NCBI GenBank assembly: GCA_963680875.1
Contig: OY804575.1
Span: 103,223,505 to 103,287,504, forward strand
DNA: 64,000 nt
Reading direction: 5' to 3'
From: Bathymodiolus brooksi
Lineage: Eukaryota; Mollusca; Bivalvia; Mytilida; Modiolidae
How positions within the stretch are numbered: position 1 is the first letter of the stretch; each line of letters starts with the position of its first letter. Made by a program: the position numbers and the translations under genes. Below, in pieces: positions 62,301-64,000 of the stretch. The notes below the pieces were generated by a model. It made no database searches and was not told the origin of the DNA. It saw nothing but the letters and a program-made list of their open reading frames with translations.

Positions 62301-63151
62301 GGAAATGAGAGACAGGGGCCATATAATATTTAAAACATGCGTTCAAATGTGACAGGTTCAATTTATATCAATACAACCAAAAGAGAAGTTTGAAGAAACC
62401 AAAGCGGTAATCAGAAGCTGTAAACCAAAGCGGTAATCGGAAGCTGTAAACCAAAGCGGTAATCAGAAGCTGTAAACCAAAGCAGTAATCAGAAGCTGTA
62501 AACCAAAGCAGTAATCAGAAGCTGTAAACCAAAGCAGTAATCAGAAGCTGTAAATCGAAGAAGGACAGATAATGCAATGGCCAAACGGAAAAGGACAAAC
62601 AATGACTGAAAACCGGGGGTGAACTCAGATGCGCCGTAAGATAAGCAGTTCATGCTACCTCAAACTATTGAACGCAAAAATATGTGACTACGATATATGG
62701 CGTTGGAAATTTAGGTCATGGCTAATGACAGGCGCTCTTGATAACTAGTAAAACATGTTGATGTAGATGGGTAACGTCATCGAGAGTTCGAAGTAATGTC
62801 ATAGTTTAAATATAGAAACAAGTAATAATAAGACCTTCACAGAATCGCTTCCACTGAAAAAGTCCACCCTCTATCACAAAAAACGAATGGCAAAATAAAC
62901 ATGGGCAGTACATAGCAGAAACAGTGAATACTCATGGATTAACTGGCTATTAACTAAAAAGGTAGAATATGTTGGTTAAAGACCATTGTTCTTATGACAA
63001 CAAAGTATATGTAGGAGAGAGAGAGAGCGAGAAAGTGAGTCTAATATTTAAATATCAAATATTGCAGGCTGATTTTATCTCTAAAAACTATGATTACCTT
63101 GGAGTGAATAATGGACATGATGCTAAACTTATAAAGACTATCAAAAGTGGG
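26290..63151 (+). CDS. GPLD1: GPI-specific phospholipase D (GPLD1), 3' end incomplete
   Basis: Twenty-three exons join in frame to give 813 residues. GPLD1 is a secreted enzyme that hydrolyses the phosphate-inositol bond of GPI anchors, releasing the protein and leaving phosphatidic acid. Residues 1-21 form a signal peptide before CGITTH. Residues 22 to about 300 are the zinc-dependent phospholipase domain: His27 (TTH), His123 and His131 ([11 protein letters not shown]) and His156 ([10 protein letters not shown]) stand exactly two positions before human His29, His125, His133 and His158, which are known to be essential. From about 365 onwards comes the FG-GAP propeller, with calcium-loop repeats DMDKDGFED (379), DINLDGVLD (458), DIDGDGNED (522) and DVNGDGTDD (724), each followed by a VGAP-like turn. 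The human enzyme has 840 residues, so about 30 residues and the stop are missing or lie in the last 850 bp or beyond. All 22 introns are GT-AG. The exon map is listed separately. Confidence 0.95.
27384..27470 (-). repeat. SINE type 1 fragment
   Basis: GGAGAAAACCACCTGCGCAA, GTCACTGACAAACTGTATCA and GTTGTATCGACTACACCTCG match the SINE body in minus orientation. Confidence 0.75.
29067..29193. repeat. hairpin element
   Basis: ATTGAAACAAAAGAAGTGGT with GTATTGGATATAACG is mirrored by CGTTATATCCAATACGAAC and ACTTCTTTTGTTTGAATAGT. The loop is about 50 bp. It directly abuts the MITE that starts at 29195. Confidence 0.75.
29195..29455. mobile_element. MITE with poly-G/poly-C subterminal tracts
   Basis: Left end AGGGACCGACCATTTAACTT and right end (reverse complement) AGGGAACGACCATTTAACTT are inverted repeats. 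Each is followed inwards by a long G run (29218-29250) or C run (29415-29428). The interior repeats an ATCAGAATATTTTTT motif. The open frames crossing it are artefacts of the homopolymers. Confidence 0.8.
29974..30290 (-). pseudogene. antisense LINE 3' fragment with internal simple-repeat expansion
   Basis: On the minus strand the translation reads [20 protein letters not shown], then VDSPNC, then a long GTGTGT and G-run tract, and resumes as [16 protein letters not shown] and [11 protein letters not shown]. This is the same Cys/His region as at 16383-17074 but from a different element. The simple repeat (30138-30195) occupies the position of the CxCG motif, so it probably grew from the TGTG/GG codons there. 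Confidence 0.78.
30291..30837. other. GPLD1 intron 1 segment, no clear feature
   Basis: AT-rich. A partial repeat of GGGCCAATACGGC-type words at 30683-30740 is related to the outer part of the following hairpin (GGGCCAATACAGC at 30909). Confidence 0.35.
30838..30970. repeat. hairpin element
   Basis: ATTACGGGATGTTTTTCATA and CTAGTTATAGGTCC are answered by GGACCTATTACTAG and TATGAAAAACATCACGTAAT, a near-perfect inverted repeat with a loop of about 45 bp. Confidence 0.75.
31165..31410 (+). repeat. dispersed repeat family D (copy 2)
   Basis: Alignable with 1300-1510: GCGAATCTGTTCATGTTTTT, GGAATCCCATTAATGGATTT, and TTGTTGATATTAATG near the end. The two overlapping open frames are not supported as genes. 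Confidence 0.65.
31569..31624 (+). CDS. GPLD1: GPLD1 exon 2
   Basis: Acceptor CTTTTCAG, donor CAG/GTAAAA, phase 1 in and 0 out. Encodes [18 protein letters not shown], aligning with the human segment after the first catalytic histidine. Confidence 0.9.
31818..31896 (+). CDS. GPLD1: GPLD1 exon 3
   Basis: Acceptor TCGTTGTAG, donor AATG/GTATGT, phase 0 in and 1 out. Encodes [20 protein letters not shown], matching the conserved human LLLEHQDAYQAG and FPDCFY pattern. Confidence 0.93.
32008..32265 (-). repeat. full-length SINE type 1
   Basis: Complete in minus orientation: tail GTGTTTAACGCCACTTTCAA, body GCAAGTCACTGACAAATTTA, B-box complement GGGTTCGAACTGACAAC, head GTAAATCCAACTACCATACG. Sits in GPLD1 intron 3. 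Confidence 0.88.
32266..33434 (+). other. GPLD1: GPLD1 intron 3, remaining part
   Basis: AT-rich intronic DNA with an (AAC)n-type simple repeat at 33125-33170. No other feature seen. Confidence 0.5.
33435..33532 (+). CDS. GPLD1: GPLD1 exon 4
   Basis: Acceptor TTTTTTAG, donor AAG/GTATAT, phase 1 in and 0 out. Encodes [20 protein letters not shown] and NTYPQPWDK, matching human [20 protein letters not shown] closely. Confidence 0.95.
33653..34147. mobile_element. 495-bp MITE built of palindromic ACTATATAGT units
   Basis: Terminal inverted repeats CCGGTGTCGTATAGTAAACC (left) and, as reverse complement, CCGGTGTCATAGAGTAAACC (right). Flanks are CATA on both sides (33649-33652 and 34148-34151), a putative 4-bp target duplication. 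Inside, palindromes of the form TTTACTATATAGTAAA recur about eight times, separated by C-rich or G-rich words such as CATTCCCCC. No coding capacity. Superfamily unassigned. Confidence 0.82.
34365..34770 (-). repeat. dispersed repeat family R with internal tandem expansion
   Basis: Flanks of the tandem array at 34441-34710 are family R sequence (GTATGTTTTGTAGATCGTTG before, TTCTGATTACCCCTTTGGTA after). The repeat has expanded from the family's own GGACAGACAACACAATGGCC segment. Confidence 0.75.
34441..34710. repeat. 30-bp tandem array, nine units
   Basis: Unit GACCATTGGGTTGTCTGTTC plus TTCTTCTTTT, nine times at exact 30-bp spacing from 34441, with G/T and T/C variants. The period is a multiple of three, which explains the long repetitive frames on both strands. 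Confidence 0.92.
35125..35460 (-). repeat. dispersed repeat family R with 3' triplication
   Basis: Core GGAGCACCTGAGTTCACCCC and GTGGGGTTCATGTTGCTCGC, then the segment TTCTGATTACCCCTTTGGTA with CCATTCCATTGT is repeated three times at about 60-bp spacing (35280-35440). Confidence 0.75.
35461..35997 (+). other. GPLD1: GPLD1 intron 4, distal part
   Basis: AT-rich, no recognised repeat. A stretch reading CATGCCAGTTACTG near 35780 is not bounded by usable splice sites and is not called coding. Confidence 0.4.
35998..36108 (+). CDS. GPLD1: GPLD1 exon 5 (two catalytic histidines)
   Basis: Acceptor TAAATTTCAG, donor GCG/GTATGA, phase 0 in and out (37 codons). Encodes [20 protein letters not shown]; His123 and His131 are zinc-site residues, Asp127 a likely additional ligand by analogy to the human SHMAADVSWHS motif. 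Confidence 0.96.
36310..36582. mobile_element. 273-bp MITE with CAGGGGCGGAT ends
   Basis: Left end CAGGGGCGGATCCAGGATTT and right end (reverse complement) CAGGGGCGGATTCAGGGGGG. The flanks read GTAAT on both sides, a putative 5-bp target duplication. Inside, an 82-bp unit starting CGGAGGGAGGC is tandemly repeated twice (from 36368 and 36450). A run of G and GCGCGC lies near the right end. Confidence 0.85.
36583..37241 (+). other. GPLD1: GPLD1 intron 5, proximal part
   Basis: AT-rich intronic DNA; a small inverted word pair around CTAATATTCCTCAATATTAG near 36831. No coding. Confidence 0.4.
37242..38443. mobile_element. putative 1.2-kb non-autonomous element, tandem AT-rich core
   Basis: Left end TTCAACCTATGCCAACATTT and right end (reverse complement) TTCAACTTATGCCAACGTTT are inverted repeats. 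A further direct copy of TTCAACCTATGCCAACA occurs at about 38384. The core has a roughly 178-bp tandem repeat (CAATCTAAAAATATAAGAAT at 37403, again at 37581, third partial at 37744) and then a degenerate repeat of about 62 bp around AATATCCTAATTTATTTTCA (37960-38200). No open frame. Class unknown. Confidence 0.65.
38967..39015 (+). CDS. GPLD1: GPLD1 exon 6 (fourth catalytic histidine)
   Basis: Acceptor TGGATATAG, donor CTTG/GTAAGT, phase 0 in and 1 out. Encodes [16 protein letters not shown]; His156 and Asp160 match human EAHSAGDFGGD. Confidence 0.94.
39308..39550 (-). repeat. SINE type 1, diverged full-length copy
   Basis: CACCACTTTCAACAATGTTT tail, GACAAACTTTATCACATAGG body, AATCGAACCCCTTAC B-box complement and AATCCAACTACCACACGATC head. 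It lies in intron 6. Confidence 0.82.
40025..40088 (+). CDS. GPLD1: GPLD1 exon 7
   Basis: Acceptor TCTCGCTAG, donor ACTG/GTAAGC, phase 1 in and 2 out. Completes LGGD and continues [19 protein letters not shown], the segment before the human RRWYVPV. Confidence 0.92.
40089..41386 (+). other. GPLD1: GPLD1 intron 7
   Basis: AT-rich; contains the SINE type 3 copy at 41054-41312. No coding seen elsewhere. Confidence 0.6.
41054..41312 (-). repeat. SINE type 3 (GGGCCCRGGTGGCTCAATGA head)
   Basis: Minus-orientation copy. The tail AACGCCACTTTCAACAATAT is shared with SINE type 1, but the head reads (complement) GGTGGCTCAATGAGTTAGGT with ATTACCTAATAACTCATACA, as in 52112-52365 and 61530-61790. Types 1 and 3 therefore share body and tail but carry different tRNA-like heads. 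Confidence 0.88.
41387..41494 (+). CDS. GPLD1: GPLD1 exon 8
   Basis: Acceptor GTTTGTAG, donor CAAG/GTAGTA, phase 2 in and out. Encodes [20 protein letters not shown], matching human YVPVKDLLGIYEKLYGRKV. Confidence 0.95.
41495..42692 (+). other. GPLD1: GPLD1 intron 8
   Basis: AT-rich; holds a SINE type 1 fragment at 42340-42490. Otherwise nothing recognised. Confidence 0.6.
42340..42490 (-). repeat. SINE type 1, 3' part
   Basis: TGGTGTTTGACGCCACTTTG tail, GACGAAAACCACCGACATAC and AAGTCACTGACAAACTTTAT body. The head is missing. Confidence 0.78.
42693..42720 (+). CDS. GPLD1: GPLD1 exon 9 (28-nt microexon)
   Basis: Acceptor GTCTTTACAG, donor GAG/GTAAGA, phase 2 in and 0 out. Encodes only IAEIYGLPE plus the completed serine. 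The size keeps the frame between exons 8 and 10, and the peptide aligns with human LAVSKLYPTY. Confidence 0.88.
43105..43470 (+). repeat. SINE type 2, full-length
   Basis: The head AACCGAATCGGTGGTCTGAT has a B-box GGTTCGAGCCCCGG, so it is tRNA-derived. The body has TTGTTTCAGTGAGCTAGCTC, ATATAGCTGCAAATGTG and the tail AACAATCACTCAC. A close relative is at 55727-56098. Confidence 0.85.
43560..43699 (+). CDS. GPLD1: GPLD1 exon 10
   Basis: Acceptor CAATGGTAG, donor TTGG/GTAATA, phase 0 in and 2 out. Encodes [20 protein letters not shown], nearly identical in pattern to human SPFLVEQFQEYFLGGLDDMA, then [10 protein letters not shown]. Confidence 0.96.
43700..44100 (+). other. GPLD1: GPLD1 intron 10, no feature seen
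   Basis: AT-rich intronic DNA. Confidence 0.6.
44101..44287 (+). CDS. GPLD1: GPLD1 exon 11
   Basis: Acceptor ATTGTTTCAG, donor AAG/GTATAA, phase 2 in and 0 out. Encodes [14 protein letters not shown] (human CNLPENPLFIAC) and a lysine/arginine-rich linker ending SIRPSAAVK. Confidence 0.94.
44288..44877 (+). other. GPLD1: GPLD1 intron 11
   Basis: Contains a family R copy at 44620-44830; otherwise AT-rich. Confidence 0.6.
44620..44830 (+). repeat. dispersed repeat family R
   Basis: GTAATCAGAAGCCGTAATTC, GGACAGACAACACAATGACC, GGGGATGAACTCGGGTACCC and CTGCTCCACTAGTGGCAACC in family order. Confidence 0.75.
44878..44984 (+). CDS. GPLD1: GPLD1 exon 12
   Basis: Acceptor TTTTGTTAG, donor GATG/GTATGT, phase 0 in and 2 out. 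A basic linker leads to [13 protein letters not shown], equivalent to human SFPYARLGW where the propeller begins. Confidence 0.93.
44985..46616 (+). other. GPLD1: GPLD1 intron 12
   Basis: AT-rich with a family R partial (45375-45480, CTCTGGATTGTCCATTCTTG). A short GAAGACCCTACTGTGACTGT word near 46366 recurs elsewhere inverted (about 59335 and 35085). No coding. Confidence 0.55.
46617..46735 (+). CDS. GPLD1: GPLD1 exon 13 (FG-GAP blade)
   Basis: Acceptor TTTTGCCTAG, donor AACG/GTAATT, phase 2 in and 1 out. Encodes [17 protein letters not shown], a textbook calcium-loop/FG-GAP motif, then GRVYIIYGN. Confidence 0.97.
46830..47095 (+). repeat. SINE type 2, 5' portion
   Basis: AACCGCATCGGTGGTGTAAT head with CGTGGGTTCGAGCCCCGGTC as B-box region, close to 43105. 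The 3' half is lost. Confidence 0.78.
47327..47424 (+). CDS. GPLD1: GPLD1 exon 14
   Basis: Acceptor CATTTATAG, donor AAA/GTAAGT, phase 1 in and 0 out. Encodes [20 protein letters not shown] between two propeller blades (human VDLDLDKEAHRILEGFQPS). Confidence 0.92.
47425..49908 (+). other. GPLD1: GPLD1 intron 14
   Basis: Four fifths of this intron is the tandem array at 47562-49528; the remaining ends are AT-rich with no other feature. Confidence 0.8.
47562..49528. repeat. 2-kb tandem array with 34-, 37- and 29-bp unit types
   Basis: Three unit types share CTATCAC and ATGACGG. Type A (34 bp) has CTATCACATGACATGACGG then CTCACTTTCTTAACC and dominates 47605-48000. Type B (37 bp) has CTATCACATATATACATGAC with the same ending and dominates 48100-48640. 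Type C (29 bp) ends GGGATATCC and dominates 49200-49510. Mixed stretches lie between. About 55-60 units in total. Open frames in it are not genes. Confidence 0.95.
49909..50022 (+). CDS. GPLD1: GPLD1 exon 15 (FG-GAP blade)
   Basis: Acceptor ATTCTTGCAG, donor AAG/GTATGT, phase 0 in and out. Encodes [20 protein letters not shown] followed by VGSPAYY, matching human RFGSALAVLDFNVDGVPDLA. Confidence 0.97.
50023..50838 (+). other. GPLD1: GPLD1 intron 15, no clear feature
   Basis: AT-rich intronic DNA. A 74-codon open frame at 50348 has no similarity I recognise. Confidence 0.55.
50839..50913 (+). CDS. GPLD1: GPLD1 exon 16
   Basis: Acceptor TATTTTAAG, donor CAG/GTAAGT, phase 0 in and out. Encodes [19 protein letters not shown] and VFTCQ, equivalent to human KGAVYVYFGS and ITISCQ. 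Confidence 0.94.
51785..51945 (+). repeat. dispersed repeat family R, CCAGAGAAACTGGCAAC subtype
   Basis: AACGTTAGAGAATTCCGAAT, GGGCAATCCCGAGACACTGG and ACACAAGACACAGAACAAAG, the inverse of the 4786-4950 copy. Confidence 0.65.
52112..52365 (+). repeat. SINE type 3, full-length
   Basis: Head GGGTGGCTCAATTAGTTAGG, CCAATACGGCGTGGGTTAGC, body CATGGTCGGTGGTTCTCTCT, tail ATATTGCTGAAAGTGACGTT. Very close to 61530-61790. Confidence 0.88.
52653..52803 (+). CDS. GPLD1: GPLD1 exon 17 (FG-GAP blade)
   Basis: Acceptor CACTTTTTAG, donor CCAG/GTAAAC, phase 0 in and 1 out. Encodes [20 protein letters not shown] and LIMGLPFY, matching human YCNLGWTLLAADVNGDSEPD. Confidence 0.97.
52804..54276 (+). other. GPLD1: GPLD1 intron 17
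   Basis: AT-rich with a strong hairpin at 53878-54010. The 82-codon open frame at 53651-53899 runs into that hairpin and is not supported. Confidence 0.55.
53878..54010. repeat. hairpin element
   Basis: ATGACTTTCAAATTCGGTGA, GAATACAAGGATTGATCAAC and ATGATATTCAC are mirrored by GTGAATATCAT, GTTGATCAATCCTTGTATTC and CGAAAGTCAT. The loop between arms is only about 13 bp, making this one of the tightest stems here. Confidence 0.82.
54277..54338 (+). CDS. GPLD1: GPLD1 exon 18
   Basis: Acceptor ATTTTGCAG, donor CCG/GTATGT, phase 1 in and 0 out. Encodes [20 protein letters not shown], the position of the human KLNVEAANWTVRG. Confidence 0.88.
54352..54440 (+). repeat. dispersed repeat family R fragment
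   Basis: GATACCAAAGGGGTAATCAG, TAAATCGAAGGACAGACAAT and GGCCAAAGGAAAACAGGACA match the 5' part of family R. Confidence 0.75.
54900..54985 (+). CDS. GPLD1: GPLD1 exon 19
   Basis: Acceptor TTTTTCTAG, donor GCAGA/GTAAGT, phase 0 in and 2 out. Encodes [20 protein letters not shown], matching human FSWFGYSLHGVTVDNRTLLL. Confidence 0.92.
55194..55440 (-). repeat. SINE type 1, full-length
   Basis: Tail ATGTTTAACGCCACTTTCAA, body CGCAAGTCACTGGCAAACTA, B-box complement GATTCGAACTCACAAC, head AATCTAACTACCATATGATC. Confidence 0.85.
55727..56098 (+). repeat. SINE type 2, full-length
   Basis: Head ATTGGTGTTGTGTAATGGTT, B-box GTGGGTTCGAGCTC, body TTGTTTCAGTTAGCTAGCAC, tail GAAAAATTGCTGAGTTGGCG followed by a (CACT)n stretch. 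The open frames here come from the SINE. Confidence 0.86.
56742..57081 (+). CDS. GPLD1: GPLD1 exon 20 (largest, 113 codons)
   Basis: Acceptor TATTTTGCAG, donor AAG/GTAAGA, phase 2 in and 0 out. Encodes the middle blades without calcium loops: [27 protein letters not shown] (human LLVGAPTY) and [17 protein letters not shown] (human STFSGDRRFSRFGGVL). Confidence 0.95.
57082..57887 (+). other. GPLD1: GPLD1 intron 20, no feature seen
   Basis: AT-rich intronic DNA. Confidence 0.55.
57888..57975 (+). CDS. GPLD1: GPLD1 exon 21 (FG-GAP blade)
   Basis: Acceptor TTGTTACAG, donor GATG/GTAATG, phase 0 in and 1 out. Encodes [17 protein letters not shown], equivalent to human LSDLDDDGLDEIIMAAP. Confidence 0.96.
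58147..58306. repeat. hairpin family H, copy 2
   Basis: CATTCATGGCAGGCATAGAG, ACACATGGGCTGGGCCTTTA are mirrored by TAAAGGCCCAGCCCATGTGT and CTATGCTTGCCATGAAT. The loop is TACACCGAGCGAAAGCGAGG, identical to that at about 24807, and the right flank GAATTATTTCGATT with TACGGTAATTTTT matches too. Confidence 0.8.
60410..60947. mobile_element. possible MITE with AGGGGCAT ends
   Basis: Left end AGGGGCATGAGC and right end GATAATGCCCCT form an 8-bp inverted repeat about 540 bp apart. A TACGATTTTGRC word lies just inside both ends in direct orientation. There is no copy elsewhere in the window, so this is tentative. Confidence 0.45.
61530..61790 (+). repeat. SINE type 3, full-length
   Basis: Head GGGCCCGGGTGGCTCAATGA, B-box-like GTGGGTTCGCTCCCGG, body CATGGTCGGTGGTTCTCTCC, tail TTGCTGAAAGTGGCGCTAAA. 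This is the best type 3 copy in the window. Confidence 0.9.
61925..62028 (+). CDS. GPLD1: GPLD1 exon 22
   Basis: Acceptor CACATTGTAG, donor ATT/GTAAGT, phase 1 in and 0 out. Encodes [16 protein letters not shown] and [14 protein letters not shown], matching human DGRVYVYNGKE and CKSWITPCPEEK. Confidence 0.95.
62395..62660 (+). repeat. dispersed repeat family R with tandem expansion
   Basis: Family R runs on from the array as TAAATCGAAGAAGGACAGAT, GCAATGGCCAAACGGAAAAG and CCGGGGGTGAACTCAGATGC. Confidence 0.8.
62398..62553. repeat. 26-bp tandem array, six units
   Basis: ACCAAAGCGGTAATCAGAAG with CTGTAA repeats six times at exact 26-bp spacing. The first three units (mostly GCGG) and last three (GCAG) differ at one base, so the array grew by copying blocks. 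Confidence 0.92.
63068..63151 (+). CDS. GPLD1: GPLD1 exon 23
   Basis: Acceptor ATATTGCAG, donor GGG/GTAAGT, phase 0 in and out. Encodes [20 protein letters not shown] and LIKTIKSG. It aligns in position with human AQYVLISPEASSRFGSSLIT but is poorly conserved, so confidence is lower than for other exons. Confidence 0.75.
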
Positions 63152-64000
63152 GTAAGTTGCTTCTAATTGCAATTATTGTTTCATAGTTCGGAATCTGAAC
63201 ATTATATGAACAGATTTGATGTAGCTCTTACCGCTTTCGATATATGAGGTGGGCATATTTTCAAACAGATTCTGATATATTTTGCTTGACAATAATGAAA
63301 CATAGTAAAATAAGCACAGGAGGCAGTCTTTGTCGACTTAGTGTTGTCGCATTATGTTGCGTCCGGTATGGTTCTCTATTGTATCAGCTTTTGCTCTTAA
63401 TATAATTTACAATTTTTTTTAAATTTCATATTAAGCTGTCGTCAGAAAACCTAAACACTGATGTAAAACATAATATTTACACAATGAGTGTGTTTGTTGT
63501 TTTTAGCTTATGCTCTTCAAGTTAAATTGCAATGAACAAAGAAATAGATTAAATAAAATCCAGACGAAGGCAGAACACAATGAATGTATGTATTGACAGG
63601 CTATTTATTCTAAATATATCGTATTGTAGTGTGAAATGTGATATTCGTCCATTTATTGCAAGCCGATCCTACATAATAACACGTGGTTTCCGGTTCAGTA
63701 GCAACAGTCCTTATTCCTTCAAAACTAACTATAAGTAAAACATTTTAACGTTATAGTATTACAAGCAATATTAAAGCATATTTATAAAACATAGATATCA
63801 AATATAGTGGGCACGACGAGTTAAATTATGAAATGAAAGTTTAAACAGTGATGTTCATCAATTTCACCAATATCAACAAAACGAACAATTACAACTCATC
63901 TTAACTGAAAACAAAAAAGACATTAACATATGACGCTGGAAATCCATCTCTGGCTTGGGGCAGGCACACAAAGGTGGCGGTGCTGAACCAGTTAATGAAA
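63152..64000 (+). other. GPLD1: GPLD1 intron 23 or 3' region
   Basis: No segment resembles the expected last propeller strand. A possible terminal exon from 63507 (acceptor TTGTTTTTAG) would run 29 codons to a TGA at 63594-63596 and give a total of 842 residues, close to the human length, but its sequence does not look like the family. The true last exon may lie beyond the window. Confidence 0.4.

Noticed and set aside
63507..63596. Terminal GPLD1 exon of 29 codons
   Set aside because: The acceptor is plausible and the total length fits, but the peptide lacks any resemblance to the family C-terminus. It is noted as a possibility only.

Overview
This is eukaryotic genomic DNA, AT-rich, intron-rich and packed with repeats. 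The dispersed repeats fit a lophotrochozoan, most probably a mollusc: tRNA-derived SINEs with conserved tails, RTE-like and other LINE remnants, a Crypton relic and many fold-back MITEs. No bacterial-style operon, CRISPR array or viral gene is visible. Species cannot be named from sequence alone.

Two host genes can be supported. (1) On the plus strand, 26290 to at least 63151, lies a glycosylphosphatidylinositol-specific phospholipase D (GPLD1) gene. I rebuilt 23 exons, all with GT-AG borders and compatible phases, giving 813 codons without a stop. The product has a signal peptide, an N-terminal zinc-dependent phospholipase domain with all four expected catalytic histidines, and a C-terminal FG-GAP beta-propeller. 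The last 30 or so residues and the stop are not confidently placed. (2) On the minus strand, 15229 down to 6290, lie four exons of a single-pass membrane protein: a cysteine-bearing extracellular module bounded by phase-1 introns, a transmembrane helix with a glycine-rich start, a basic stop-transfer, and a Gln/Thr-rich tail with a PPPPYY motif. Its first exon(s) were not found. No family name is certain.

Layout: 1-640 is a 21-bp minisatellite with a 153-bp higher-order period. 1985-4242 is a decayed Crypton-type tyrosine recombinase gene (DUF3504-like). 6290-15229 is the minus-strand membrane protein gene, whose largest intron holds a broken RTE-like LINE (about 7240-10497). 16383-17074 is a second LINE 3' fragment. 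17.1-26.2 kb is intergenic, with hairpin elements and a 450-bp mariner-like fold-back MITE (22951-23400). 26.3-64 kb is GPLD1; its introns hold SINEs, several MITEs with visible terminal inverted repeats, and three striking tandem arrays (34441-34710, 47562-49528, 62398-62553).

Most long open frames are repeat-derived; real exons are short. The most interesting items are the uncharacterised membrane protein, the MITE at 33653-34147 built from repeated palindromes with a 4-bp target duplication, the recurring hairpin family with a shared loop, and the 2-kb array in GPLD1 intron 14 that changes unit length along its course.
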